From Nitrobacter sp963807355 (GTDB lineage: Bacteria > Pseudomonadota > Alphaproteobacteria > Rhizobiales > Xanthobacteraceae): a DNA stretch of 64,000 nt. The notes below the pieces were generated by a model. That model saw only the letters and a list, made by a program, of their open reading frames with translations, made no database searches and was not told where the DNA came from. Positions within the stretch are counted from its first letter, which is position 1; each line of letters starts with the position of its first letter. The stretch covers positions 1 through 64,000 of the forward strand of contig CAWEBX010000010.1 in NCBI GenBank assembly GCA_963807355.1, in the 5' to 3' direction. Below are positions 7,717 through 17,128 of this stretch, in pieces. The translations under genes were made by a program, and so were the position numbers.

Positions 7717-8457
7717 CAGACCCGAAACGACAGCAAGTTTTCCGGTCGCGGGGGCATTATATATAATTTTGACTTTGGCCTGGCTCCTTACGCTTCGTAT
7801 GCAACCAGTTACAATCCGATCGTCGGCATCAGTGGCGCCACCGGAAATCTCCTTCTGCCGCAAACGGCCGTGCAATCTGAGGTTGGATTGAAATATCAAC
7901 CGACGGGGCTTAACGCACGTTTCGGTGTGGCGCTATTCGATCTGAAACGCCAAAACGCGCTGACGACCGATCCGAACAACCCGCAGCTGACGATTTAAAA
8001 CGGCGAGGTCACGTCCCGCGGCCTGGAACTGGAGGCCGTTGCCAACATCACGCGCGATTTCAAGATCACGGCCAGCTATACCAATTTCAATTTCTTTGTG
8101 AGCAGGGACCTGGACACATCGCTGATTGGAACAGTGCCGGTCAGCACTCCGCGTGAGCTCGCGTCGCTGTGGACTGACTACACCTTCCGCGAAGGAGCGC
8201 TAAGCGGCTTTGGCCTGGGAGGCGGCGTCCGATACGTTGGATCGTCTTTTGCGAATACTGCGAATACTCTTCCAGTGCCGGCCGTGGTCCTTGGTGATCT
8301 GGCGGTCCATTATGAATGGGGGGACAACTGGCGGGCCGCAGTTAATTTCATCAACGTCGCCGACACGATCTATGTCGCGACATGCTCAAGTTCGGATTCG
8401 TGCTTCTACGGCGACCGGCGCCGCATCACGGGAAGCCTCTCGTACAAGTGGTAGCAG
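7702..8457 (+). pseudogene. TonB-dependent siderophore receptor, C-terminal remnant
   Basis: The frame encodes the last 250 or so residues of an FhuA/FpvA-type outer-membrane beta barrel: GLAPYASYATSYNP, GLKYQPTG, TSRGLELEAVANIT, and a terminal strand ending in SYKW, with Trp rather than the more usual final Phe. The 5' plug domain and most of the barrel are absent because of the contig join. An in-frame TAA at 7996-7998 falls where the family has Gln (consensus near VQTGEVRSRG), consistent with a CAA-to-TAA change. Reading continues in the same frame to TAG 8455-8457. It would import ferric siderophores if intact. Confidence 0.8.
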
Positions 8458-8520
8458 GCAGACGACCACCAGAAGCTGGACCTTTTGTCCGAAAAACCGG
8501 CAGCAGGCCACGAGAGTCCT

Positions 8521-8637
8521 TCACCGTTTCACGGAAACGGTGAGGCTCCATCTTTTGATCTGATGCGTTTTCATCACGCGAACCGGTATGCATCCTCGGG
8601 CCAGACCCGAGGACATGCTTCGCTCGAAACGCTATAA
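8521..8637. repeat. Rhizobiales-type intergenic palindromic repeat, copy A
   Basis: TCACCGTTTC / GAAACGGTGA (8521-8543) is a perfect hairpin with a 3-nt loop. A module from 8565 to 8637 follows, containing GCGAACCGGTA, a CCTCGGG/CCCGAGG hairpin and GCTTCGCTCGAAA. The same module recurs near 9020 and 25060. The first hairpin could also terminate the receptor transcript. Confidence 0.75.
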
Positions 8638-8666
8638 CACCAGCCGAGAGTGAAGGTTTCCGGCGA

Positions 8667-8885
8667 TTACCGTTCCACAGCGGGCGACGGGTTGATCGCG
8701 CGTTTGACCCACTGGCCAAGGACATATGACACCACGAATATGGCCGTAGCGATCAACGCGATCGTTAAATCCGCGGCCTCGTCTTTAAGCGCCTTGGCCA
8801 GAATGTAGACGCCGGCGAGCCCGACTCCAAAGACAGCTAGCGAGGCGACTTCGGCAATGAATTTCCGGGTCAATTTTGTTTCCAT
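8667..8885 (-). CDS. Small two-helix membrane protein, unknown function
   Basis: The 72-residue product has two hydrophobic segments: FIAEVASLAVFGVGLAGVYILA (residues 9-30) and LTIALIATAIFVVSYVLGQWV (about 40-60). The loop between them and the C-terminus are charged, with Lys and Arg at the ends. No motif points to a function. It stands alone, convergent with the receptor remnant across repeat copy A, and its coding quality is good (no rare-codon run). The ATG at 8885 lacks a strong ribosome-binding site. Similar short membrane proteins are common and unannotated in Bradyrhizobiaceae. Confidence 0.6.
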   Translation of the reverse strand: METKLTRKFIAEVASLAVFGVGLAGVYILAKALKDEAADLTIALIATAIFVVSYVLGQWVKRAINPSPAVER

Positions 8886-9338
8886 GGGGATAGACTTTGG
8901 ATTTGTGAGAACAATGCGGAATTGCCATCGCGCAGGGTCATGACCCGATCGGGCACCCCGATATAGAGCCTTTCCGCTCCTTACGGAATCAGAAGCAGAG
9001 CTCTATGAGTTGAGTTGGCGCGTTTTCTTCATGCGAACCGGTAACCACTTCGCTCGAAAACGCTATAGAACATCACCGATAAAATATCGACGCCATTCTG
9101 GTTCGCAATCTCAATAGCAATAAGATGAGTTGAGCCTGGCATGGCAGGTTCGCCTGCATCTATCCGTTTGATCGACGCCGTAATTCTTGATCGCCGGTCC
9201 GCTTACCTCTCGTCCCCGGCGAAGCCATAAGCCCGACTCATTGCAGCCGATGGTAGCGGATGGCAAACTCCAGGCCAGCAGCAATGTTGATTCCGCTTGG
9301 TCGCGCGTTCAAATCCGATGGCGGGAGAGGAGAGTTGA
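8886..9338. other. Gene-free stretch before the MaoC gene
   Basis: I see no convincing gene here. It contains a second copy of the intergenic repeat (8969-9068) and, at its right end, the AGGAGAG ribosome-binding site (9328-9334) of the MaoC gene. Promoters for the divergent small membrane protein and the MaoC gene should lie here, but no hexamer pair stands out. Confidence 0.6.
8969..9068. repeat. Intergenic palindromic repeat, copy B
   Basis: It contains an imperfect palindrome (TTCCG...CGGAA, CAGAAGCAGAGCTCTA) followed by the module GCGTTTTCTTC, GCGAACCGGTA and CACTTCGCTCGAAAACGCT, shared with copies A and C. Confidence 0.75.
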
Positions 9339-9791
9339 ATGGCCGGACTGTATTTCGAGCAGTTTTCCGTCGGGCAGAGGTTCGTTCACGAAATTCGGCG
9401 AACCGTCACCGACATGGACAATGTTCTGTTTTCCTCGCTCACCTGCAATCCGGCTGCGGTGCACATTGATCACGAATATGCCAAATCAACTGAATTCGGT
9501 AAACCTCTGATCAATTCCATCTTTACGCTGGGTCTCATCATTGGCCTTTCGGTGCAGGACACGACTCTCGGAACCACGGTCGCAAACCTCGGTATGGAGG
9601 AAACCAGGTTTCCGCGTCCGGTATTCGCGGGCGATACGTTGCGCGCGGAATTGAAAGTGGCTTCGGTTCGCGCCAGCAAGTCGCGTCCAACGCAGGGTAT
9701 CGTCACTTTCGAGCATCGCGGATACAATCAGCGAGATGAGGAGGTGGTGTTTTGCCGCCGCAACGCGCTGATGATGCGGAGGCCGGCATGA
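9339..9791 (+). CDS. MaoC-family dehydratase
   Basis: The 150-residue protein has a hot-dog fold signature: VTDMDNVLFSSLTCNPAAVHIDHEYA contains the MaoC hydratase pattern (an Asp ... Asn-Pro-x-H-x-D dyad). The stretch FAGDTLRAELKV is typical of the family's later strands. It should hydrate an enoyl-CoA-type substrate. Its stop overlaps the start of the CitE-like gene (ATGA), so the two are translationally coupled; MaoC plus CitE-like pairs act on C4-C5 dicarboxyl-CoA esters such as mesaconyl- or malyl-CoA in other bacteria. The exact substrate cannot be read from sequence. An AGGAGAG site precedes the ATG. Confidence 0.85.
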   Translation: MAGLYFEQFSVGQRFVHEIRRTVTDMDNVLFSSLTCNPAAVHIDHEYAKSTEFGKPLINSIFTLGLIIGLSVQDTTLGTTVANLGMEETRFPRPVFAGDTLRAELKVASVRASKSRPTQGIVTFEHRGYNQRDEEVVFCRRNALMMRRPA

Positions 9792-10738
9792 AGTGGCGCT
9801 CGCTTCTATTCGTCCCGGCCGACAGCGATCGCAAGTTCACGCGGGCCAACACCTGCGGCGCGGATGCGCTTGTCCTTGATCTGGAAGACTTTGTCGCGCC
9901 CGGCCGCAAGGCGCTTGCGCGTGACGCAGTGAAGAGCTTTCTCGGCGCGACTGCTCGAGATTGGACGTTTCTGGTGCGGATCAACGCGCTCGGAACGGGC
10001 CTGACGCTGGCTGATCTTGCTGCTGTCGTCCGCCCCGGGCTGGACGGCATCCTGATTCCGAAGGTCAACGGCATTCAAGACGTCGAGCAGATCTCGCACT
10101 ATGTCGATGTTCTGGAGGTGGCCGCGGGCATTCCGCCAGGGCATGTGAAGCTGCTGGCTATCGCCACCGAGACGCCGGCTGCGATGCTTGGCTTTGCCAG
10201 CTACGTCAGGCGGAATCCAGGTGCGAGCGCAAGGCTTGCGGCCATGACATGGGGCGCTGAAGATCTCAGCACCGCGCTTGGCGCGCTGACCAATAAAGAG
10301 CCGAACGGCGATTGGACGTCTCCTTATCAGATTGCGCGTGCCCAATGCCTTTTTGCGGCTAACGCGGCCGGCGTTCTTGCACTTGAGACGCTGTACAGTG
10401 ATTTCAAGGATCAGGCGGGCCTCGCCGAGAGTTGCCGTGTCGCCCGCCGCGACGGATTCGTCGGGCGACTCGCGATCCATCCGGACCAGGTTGCCACGAT
10501 CAACGCCTGCTTCACGCCATCCGAAGCCGATCTGGCGCACGCCCACCGCGTCGTCGCTGCCTTCGCCAGTCAACCTGATGCCGGCGCGGTGGGTATCGAG
10601 GGCAAGATGTATGACATTCCGCACCTGATCGCGGCGAAGCGGGCATTGGCCTCGGTCGGCGAGGCCGTCGACGATCCAAGCGTCAGAGACTCGCAATCGT
10701 ATTTGACGGTGTCTCTTTTAGCTTATCTGGAATGCTGA
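9788..10738 (+). CDS. CitE-like CoA ester lyase (HpcH/HpaI aldolase family)
   Basis: The 316-residue product begins MKWRSLLFVPADSDRK and contains DALVLDLEDFVAPGRK (the metal/CoA-binding region), LVRIN, ILIPKV, and TETPAAML with the conserved Glu. The GRLAIHPDQV stretch near the end is diagnostic of CitE-like malyl-CoA or citramalyl-CoA lyases. It would cleave a (3-hydroxy)acyl-CoA to acetyl-CoA and an oxoacid. It overlaps the MaoC gene by four bases. The last 15 or so residues (SQSYLTVSLLAYLEC) look unlike the family end, so a terminal frameshift is possible. Confidence 0.85.
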   Translation: MKWRSLLFVPADSDRKFTRANTCGADALVLDLEDFVAPGRKALARDAVKSFLGATARDWTFLVRINALGTGLTLADLAAVVRPGLDGILIPKVNGIQDVEQISHYVDVLEVAAGIPPGHVKLLAIATETPAAMLGFASYVRRNPGASARLAAMTWGAEDLSTALGALTNKEPNGDWTSPYQIARAQCLFAANAAGVLALETLYSDFKDQAGLAESCRVARRDGFVGRLAIHPDQVATINACFTPSEADLAHAHRVVAAFASQPDAGAVGIEGKMYDIPHLIAAKRALASVGEAVDDPSVRDSQSYLTVSLLAYLEC

Positions 10739-10757
10739 CGCCGGGATGGTTGCAGCA

Positions 10758-12033
10758 TTAAAGATTGCTGTCGGTAATGGCGGCGTACACCATGGTGCGA
10801 AGTTCTCGGCGGATCGGATACGCCGTCGAAGGTATCACCTGCGTCATGAAGATAGTGATCAGGTCTTCCGCTGGGTCGATCCAGAACGAGGTCGTTGCAG
10901 CGCCGCCCCAGGCGTATTCACCGGGGCTCCCGGCTATTAGCGTCTTTGCCGGGTCCATGGTGACGGAGAAGCCGAGGCCGAAGCCGATGCCGGCGTAGGT
11001 CGCTTCCGCAAACATCGATCGTGACATGTCCAGCAGATCGCGGTTGCCGGGCAGGTGATTGGTCGTCATCAGCGCCAGCGTTTTCGGCCCGATCAGCCTG
11101 ACGCCGCGGCGTTCGCCGCCGTTGAGCAGCGCCTGGCAGAACGTGAGATAGTCGGCAGCCGTCGAGCACAGGCCGCCGCCTCCCGAGATGAAGCTGGGCA
11201 GCGAGAGAAAAGGGCTCTTGGCGGGATCATCCTGCAACGTCAGTCCGCCCTTCGCATCCGGCGAACGAGCCGATATCATGCCGCCGACCGTCGTATTGTA
11301 GCAGGCCGCGAGTCGTTGCGCCTTGTCGGCCGGCACGAAGAAGTCGGTGTCGGCCATTCCCAACGGATTAAAAATGCGCTCTTTCAGGAATTGTTCGAAG
11401 GGAATGCCGCTGATCTTGCCCACGAGGTAGCCGATCACGTCCGTGGAGACCGAATAATTCCAGGCCTCGCCCGGCGAGAATTCCAGCGGAATGTCGGCAA
11501 GGCTTGCGATCATCGAATCGAAGCGTGCCCGCAGGGTCGAGCGTGCCGATCTGCTTGTCGCGATACGCCGCGTCGACGTTGGTTCGCTGCTGGAAACCGT
11601 AAGTCAGCCCGGATGTATGACGGAGCAAGTCAATGATCTGCATGGGCCGCGTCGGCGGTTTGGTCATGAAGGCAGGCGCGGTGCCCGCCTGAAACACGCC
11701 AAGGTTCTTCCACTCGGGAATATACTTGTGAACTGGCTCGTCGAGCGCAACGAGGCCTTGCTCCACCAGCATCATGAATGCGACCGACGTGATCGGCTTG
11801 GTCATGGAATAGATGCGGAAGATGGTATCGTCCTTCAGCACCAACCGGCGTTCGAGATCGGCAAAGCCATGCACAGAACTGTGTACGAGGCTGCCGCGGC
11901 GATACACCATCAGTTGTGTGCCCGGAAACCGGCCGGCATCGATATATCGCCGCTTCAGATGGTCATCGATGCGCTGGAGCGCGGCGCCGGACATCCCTGA
12001 AGCTTCGGGAGAGCCGGGATTGAAAGCTGTCAT
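10758..12033 (-). CDS. Serine hydrolase of the class C beta-lactamase fold (esterase), frameshifted
   Basis: The N-terminal part (from ATG 12031-12033) carries the nucleophile motif S-x-x-K as SMTK (Ser76, Lys79) in RIYSMTKPITS. The C-terminal part carries SPGEAWNYSVSTDVIG, the Tyr motif of EstB-type family VIII esterases. The two halves are in different frames: around 11520 an extra C (ACGCTTCGATTCG where ACGCTTGATTCG is expected) breaks the frame. Repaired length is about 425 residues. These enzymes hydrolyse short-chain esters or amides, and no signal peptide is visible, so it is likely cytoplasmic. It is divergent from the reductase gene at 12261. Confidence 0.8.
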
Positions 12034-12260
12034 CTGAGCTTACTCCGGGGCGAGGGAACAAATCTGATAGCTCACGGCGTTCTGCGGACGCAATGTGTCG
12101 CATTACCCGATCGTTTGCGAACCGCGGATCCGTGAGGAGTGGCAATCTGCGGCAGGTTCGTGCAAGAAAACGGCGCGGAGCGAAGCTCGCGGCAGAAAGA
12201 TAACACTTTGGAGACGATATGACGGACGTTCAGATCATTCCAAGCTGGTCGGTTTGACGA

Positions 12261-13482
12261 ATGGTAGAAGCACCGATTCTGATCGTCGGCGCCGGCCATG
12301 CCGGCTTTCAATTAGCGGCGTCGTTGCGTCAGGCCGGGTACGAGGGATCCGTCAGCCTCATCAATGACGAGCCGCATCTGCCCTATCAGCGGCCTCCGCT
12401 CTCGAAAGCCTATCTGAAAGGCGGCGGCGGTCCTGATACGGTGATGTTCAGGCCGGAGAAATTCTATCACGATCAGCGCATTGAGCTGATCTCCGATCGC
12501 GTCGTCGCCATCGACCGCAGCGCGCTTCAACTCGTCTGCGCCTCCGGTGCTTCTCGCGTTTACAAACACCTTGTGCTGGCAACGGGCGCGCGCAACCGTC
12601 TGCTCGACATTCCCAACGCCGGTCTGGAGGATGTCCTCTATCTACGATCGCTCGACGAAAGCGAGATGCTGCGGCAGCTCTTTCCCACCAGGCGGCGAGT
12701 GGTGGTTGTCGGGGCGGGCTTTATCGGTCTCGAATTCGCGGCGACCGCGCGGGCGAAGGGCCTCGAGGTCGATGTCGTGGAGCTTACGCCTCGCGTCATG
12801 GCGCGTGCGGTCACGTCGGAGATTTCGGAGTTCTTTCAGCGCCGCCACAGCGAGGCAGGGATTCGGATTCATTTCGGAGTGCAGGCGACGAGCATCACCA
12901 GCAACGAAGGTCGTGTGACAGGCGTTACCCTGAGCGACGGCAGGCCGATCGCAGCCGATCTCGTGGTCGTCGGCGTCGGCGTTTTGCCCAACGTTGAACT
13001 GGCGGCAGAGGCTGATCTTCCGGTGGCCTCCGGCATCATTGTCGATGAGCACCTGCTCACGGCCGATCCTAATATTTCAGCGATCGGCGATTGTGCGTTG
13101 TTTAAGAGCGTGCGCTTTGGTGCGCCGCTGCGGCTCGAATCCGTGCAGAATGCGGCCGATCAGGCTCGCTGCGTTGCGGCTCGGCTGACGGGTGATGCGA
13201 AAAGCTATGACGGATTCCCGTGGTTCTGGAGCGATCAGGGGCCTGACAAGCTGCAGATCGCGGGCCTGACGACCGGCTACGATCAAGTCGTCGTGCGTGG
13301 CGACGCCGGGCAGGGGTCGTTCTCCGCCTTCTGTTACAAGAACGGTCGCCTGATCGGGAATCGAATCGGTCAATCGCGCCTCGGATCACGTCTTCGGCCG
13401 CCGCTTTCTGGCTGTGAACGGTTCGATCCCGCCGGAGCAGGCTGCCGATCCTGCTTTCGATCTGAAGCGGGCGCTTGCGTGA
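12261..13482 (+). CDS. FAD-dependent ferredoxin/rubredoxin reductase-like oxidoreductase, frameshifted near the end
   Basis: Two Rossmann folds are clear: FAD site ILIVGAGHAGFQLA (residues 6-19) and NAD site VVVVGAGFIGLEFAA (about 146-160). The second FAD motif ISAIGDCALF lies near residue 275. The layout and length (about 407 residues when repaired) match putidaredoxin/rhodocoxin-type reductases. One extra G in a GGG run at about 13357 shifts the frame; the +1 frame continues with IESVNRASDHVFGRRFLA and ends LKRALA at TGA 13480-13482. It would pass electrons from NAD(P)H to a ferredoxin serving a monooxygenase or demethylase; no partner is adjacent. Confidence 0.87.
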
Positions 13483-13748
13483 AATTCTGCCGACAATGGG
13501 GACATCGCCTGTCCATGGGCAGGCTCGATAACCGGAGTGTTCATTGAACCATCGCACCATTCATCGAGCGGCAGTGATTACTTTTATACGGCTTTTATCT
13601 GGGTGGCGGATGTTATCGTTTGGTGACGTGGCTATACTGTTCACAATCATGAAGTCATAGCAGGCGGCAACTCGTCTCTCGACGAGGCATATCCCGCAAA
13701 TCAAAGGCCTGGGCACGATCGCGAACCAGGATCACGAAGGAGAGAACG

Positions 13749-15009
13749 ATGACGGTTTACGCCGGCCCGGTCTTCGACATGGCGGTTCAGCAGTTCGGAG
13801 TCATCGCCAATCATCTCTCCATCCCGATGGACGAGCGAGAGCGTATCCTGATGCCGAAGCGGGCCATCACGATTTCTTGCCCGGTTCATCGCGACGACGG
13901 ATCGATTGCGGTCTTCGAGGGATACCGCGTGCAGCATCATCTCACGCTAGGTCCGACAAAGGGCGGAACGCGCTTTGCGCCGTGCGTGGATATCGGCGAG
14001 GTGGCGGCACTCGCCATCTGGATGAGCTGGAAATGCGCGCTGGTCGGATTGCCCTATGGCGGAGCCAAAGGCGGCGTCAGAGTCGATCCCCAATCGATCT
14101 CAATACGCGAATTGGAAGGGCTATCGCGCCGTTACATGCAGGAGATGATTCCTTTTCGTCGGGCCTCACACCGATGTAATGGCCCCGGACATGGGCACTA
14201 ACGAGCAGGTGATGGCTTGGTTCATGGATACCTATTCCATGTACCAGGGCCGCACCGTCACTGAGATCGTCACTGGAAAGCCCGTAAGCTCGGGCGGCAC
14301 GCTGGGGCGTCGCGAGGCTACGGGCCGCGGCGTCGCTCATCTCACCCGCCGCGTCATGAACGAACTCGACATCGCGTTCGGTAGTGCGACCGCCGTCGTT
14401 CAGGGCTTTGGCAACGTCGGATCCCATGCGGCTCTCGAGCTTTACAACTCGGGCGTCAAAATCATCGCGGTGAGCGATCACACCGGTGCGCTTTATGACA
14501 GGAAGGGTCTGGATATTCCCGCGCTACTGCGCCACGCCGGGACGCATGGAAGTATCGCAGGATATTCCAATCAGCTTCAGTACGATCCCGCGGCGATCCT
14601 GACGCTACCGTGTGATGTGCTCGTTCCCGCCGCGGTGGAACGCGTGATTGATGCACATATCGCCCAGAACCTGAAATGCCGTGTTTTGGCGGAGGGCGCC
14701 AACGGGCCAACGACGCCTGAAGCGGATCTGATCCTGGAGACACGTCAGCATGAGATTTTTCTGATTCCCGACATCCTCTGCAATTCCGGTGGCGTGGTGG
14801 TGAGCTATTTCGAATGGGTTCAGGATCTGCAGCAACTGTTTTGGGAAGAAGACGAGGTGACGCGCCGCGAATATCAGATCCTGGATCGCGCCTTCGGGCA
14901 GATGGTCGATCGTGCGAAAAAGGACAATATCTCGCATCGCACCGCGGCAATGGCGCTCGGCGTAGAGAAAGTGCGGGCTGCGAAAGCAACGCGGGGACTT
15001 TTTCCGTAA
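13749..15009 (+). CDS. Glu/Leu/Phe/Val dehydrogenase (glutamate dehydrogenase), frameshifted
   Basis: The enzyme interconverts glutamate and 2-oxoglutarate plus ammonium. The substrate domain includes GPTKGGTRFAP (Lys71), WMSWKCALVGLPYGGAKGG (Lys95, catalytic Lys107), and the NAD domain includes VVQGFGNVGSHAA. LAEGANGPTTPEAD and ILCNSGGVVVSYFEWVQ are family hallmarks. One extra T in CCTTTTCG at 14153-14156 breaks the frame; deleting it restores MIPFVGPHTDVMAPDMG. Repaired length is about 420 residues, normal for GdhA/GudB. AAGGAGAGAACG precedes the ATG. It appears monocistronic. Confidence 0.92.
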
Positions 15010-15081
15010 GCCTTCTGACGCATACGAGTCAGTCCGGAGTCATCTTCGTTTTAATTGAAATGATGCGATGCAATACTTCTC

Positions 15082-15113
15082 TTGACTAAGATAGAGAGTG
15101 AGTGCTTACTCAC
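15082..15113 (+). promoter_or_regulatory. Promoter and palindromic operator of the TetR/efflux operon
   Basis: TTGACT at 15082-15087 is a good -35 element. GTGAGT-GCTT-ACTCAC at 15098-15113 is a perfect inverted repeat overlapping the expected -10 region (TTACTC, 15106-15111, after 18 bases). Such TGAGTG/ACTCA dyads are usual targets of TetR repressors, so autoregulation is likely. Confidence 0.6.
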
Positions 15114-15118
15114 GTCCC

Positions 15119-15820
15119 ATGAGCAATCTGCGGATGACCAGCGATGTACGGCGGGAGTTGATCCTGAGCGCTGCGAAACGGTGTTTCGCGCACAACGGGT
15201 TCGCCGGTACGACGACCAAGAGTGTTGCGGCCGCCGCCTCGATTTCCGAGGCGTTACTGTTCAAACACTTTCCCACCAAAGCCGCGCTCTATGCCGAAAT
15301 TCTGGCTGAAGCCTGCCAGGCCGATCCGGCGCTGCATCGCTTGCTTGATCGCGAGCCTTCAACCGAGACGCTCGTCATTCTTATCCGCGGCATGGTCAAG
15401 CACTTCCTGAATGCCTCCGCTTCGCCGGATCAGCAGGAGGCGCAGCGTCTGCGTCTCATGGTTTCAAGTCAGCTCGACGATGGTGAATTTGCCCGATTGC
15501 TATACGAAAAAATCCGAGACCTGATTGGCCGAGCTTTCACGGCCTCACTTGAGCGCGCGATCGCCGCCGGGGATGCGGTGCCGGTCGGGCGCGAGCCGCT
15601 CAATCTGTTCTGGTTTGCGCATCATACAGTTCTCATGATGGTTCTAACTAAGCTTCCCTCCGTTCCAACCCTGTCATACGGCAGCGGACCCGACCTGGAG
15701 CGGCAGATTTGTGAGTTCATTCTTCGAGGGGTCGGTCTGAATGCAGCGGCAATTGCCTTGCATCTGGACCGGGAACCTATATTCAACGCCGCCCAAACGT
15801 CGGCCGCAGAAAGTGCATGA
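15119..15820 (+). CDS. TetR/AcrR-family transcriptional regulator of an efflux operon
   Basis: The N-terminal helix-turn-helix reads RELILSAAKRCFAHNGFAGTTTKSVAAAASISEALLFKHFPTK, a textbook TetR DNA-binding domain (here residues about 13-56); the rest is the ligand domain. I chose ATG 15119 because an in-frame GTG at 15098 would place the operator inside the coding sequence. It is directly followed by the membrane-fusion and RND pump genes on the same strand, so it should repress that operon and itself until a toxic ligand binds. No frameshift is seen. Confidence 0.9.
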   Translation: MSNLRMTSDVRRELILSAAKRCFAHNGFAGTTTKSVAAAASISEALLFKHFPTKAALYAEILAEACQADPALHRLLDREPSTETLVILIRGMVKHFLNASASPDQQEAQRLRLMVSSQLDDGEFARLLYEKIRDLIGRAFTASLERAIAAGDAVPVGREPLNLFWFAHHTVLMMVLTKLPSVPTLSYGSGPDLERQICEFILRGVGLNAAAIALHLDREPIFNAAQTSAAESA

Positions 15821-15821
15821 C

Positions 15822-17030
15822 ATGACGGTAAGAAGGGAAGGCAATACCGGCGACAAGACCATCGCGCCGCGTGAACTGGACGAGAAGCCTCGCACGCGCC
15901 CGGTGCGCATGATGCGCTGGTCTATCATTGTAGGCGTACTACTCGCGTTGCTCGTCGGTGGGTTGGTCGGTTTCAACGCGTTCCGCGCGCACATGATCGC
16001 GCAGTTCTTCGCCAACAACAAGCCGCCGGCGGTGACGATCAGTGCGGTCGAGGCGAAGTCCGAGGCGCTGCCGAACCTGCAGCGTGCGGTCGGTAGTCTG
16101 GCCGCGGTGCATCAGGTCAACGTCACCTCCGACGTCAGCGGCCGCATTACCGACATCCTGTTCACCGCCGGCAGTCGCGTCACCAAGGGCACGCCGCTGG
16201 TGCAACTGTTCGACAAGCCGGAGCAAGGCGATCTGGCCAATTACAAGGCCCAGGCGACGGTCGCGAGACTCGCGCTGGATCGGGCGAAGCAACTCGCTGC
16301 ACGTCAGGTCGGCGCACAGGTAACGGTGGACACGACGCAGGCCGCGTTCGACCAGGCCAGTGCCGGAATCGCCAAGACCGAGGCGATTATTTCACAGAAG
16401 CTGGTGCGCGCGTCGTTCGATGGCGTGCTCGGCGTGCGTCAGGTAGAGGTGGGACAATTTCTCACCGCCGGCACACAGGTCGTGTCGCTGACCGATCTGT
16501 CGACGCTGTTTGCGAATTTCACCGTCACTGAAAAGGAAAGTGGACGGCTTTCCGTCGGCCAGACGGTGCGGGTGTCGGTCGATGCCTATCCGGGCAAAAA
16601 GTTCGAGGGCAGGATCACGACCATCGAGCCTCAGATAGCCACCGAAACCCGCAACATCCGCGTCCAGGCCACTATCGCCAACCCCGACGACATCCTTAAA
16701 CCCGGCATGTTTGCCGATGTCATCGTGGTGCTGCCGGAGAAGCCGCCGGTTATCACGGTCGCGGAAACCGCAGTCGAGTACACCCTGTATGGCAACTCCG
16801 TCTATCTCATCAAGGAGAAGAAGGAGGATGACGGCAAGACCAGCTTGACTGTCGAGCGTACCTTCGTGCGTACCGGTGACCGCATTGATGGTCGCGCTGT
16901 CATCGAGAAAGGGCTGCAGCCCGGCGACAAGGTCGCTGCCGTCGGCCAGCTCAAGCTGCAGTCGGGCGCCGCAGTCGAGATTTCGAAGGATCCGCTGCCG
17001 CAGATTCCGGAGAATCCGCCGCTAAACTGA
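15822..17030 (+). CDS. RND efflux periplasmic adaptor (membrane-fusion protein)
   Basis: The 402-residue product has an N-terminal membrane anchor (about residues 31-52, WSIIVGVLLALLVGGLVGF), then the barrel-sandwich/lipoyl halves (VTSDVSGRITDILFTAGSRVTKGTPL and LVRASFDGVLGVRQVEVGQF), a helical hairpin between them, and a beta-barrel domain with GMFADVIVVL. It bridges the inner-membrane pump to an outer-membrane channel, in the MexE/AcrA style. It begins one base after the TetR stop. No outer-membrane factor gene follows the pump, so a TolC-type channel from elsewhere would be used. Confidence 0.92.
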   Translation: MTVRREGNTGDKTIAPRELDEKPRTRPVRMMRWSIIVGVLLALLVGGLVGFNAFRAHMIAQFFANNKPPAVTISAVEAKSEALPNLQRAVGSLAAVHQVNVTSDVSGRITDILFTAGSRVTKGTPLVQLFDKPEQGDLANYKAQATVARLALDRAKQLAARQVGAQVTVDTTQAAFDQASAGIAKTEAIISQKLVRASFDGVLGVRQVEVGQFLTAGTQVVSLTDLSTLFANFTVTEKESGRLSVGQTVRVSVDAYPGKKFEGRITTIEPQIATETRNIRVQATIANPDDILKPGMFADVIVVLPEKPPVITVAETAVEYTLYGNSVYLIKEKKEDDGKTSLTVERTFVRTGDRIDGRAVIEKGLQPGDKVAAVGQLKLQSGAAVEISKDPLPQIPENPPLN

Positions 17031-17128
17031 TTTCAGAAACGGGTCCGCCAAGGCGGCCCCGCATCGATCGAACGTCTCGCGGTTGTGCTTCGATCCACGG
17101 AGCGGCCACGCGTCAACGGAGCGCCTGC

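Noticed and set aside
7702..8457. Horizontal transfer of a TonB receptor into an actinobacterium
   Set aside because: Actinobacteria of this type have no outer membrane for a TonB receptor, and about 56 kb of alphaproteobacterial sequence follow without return.
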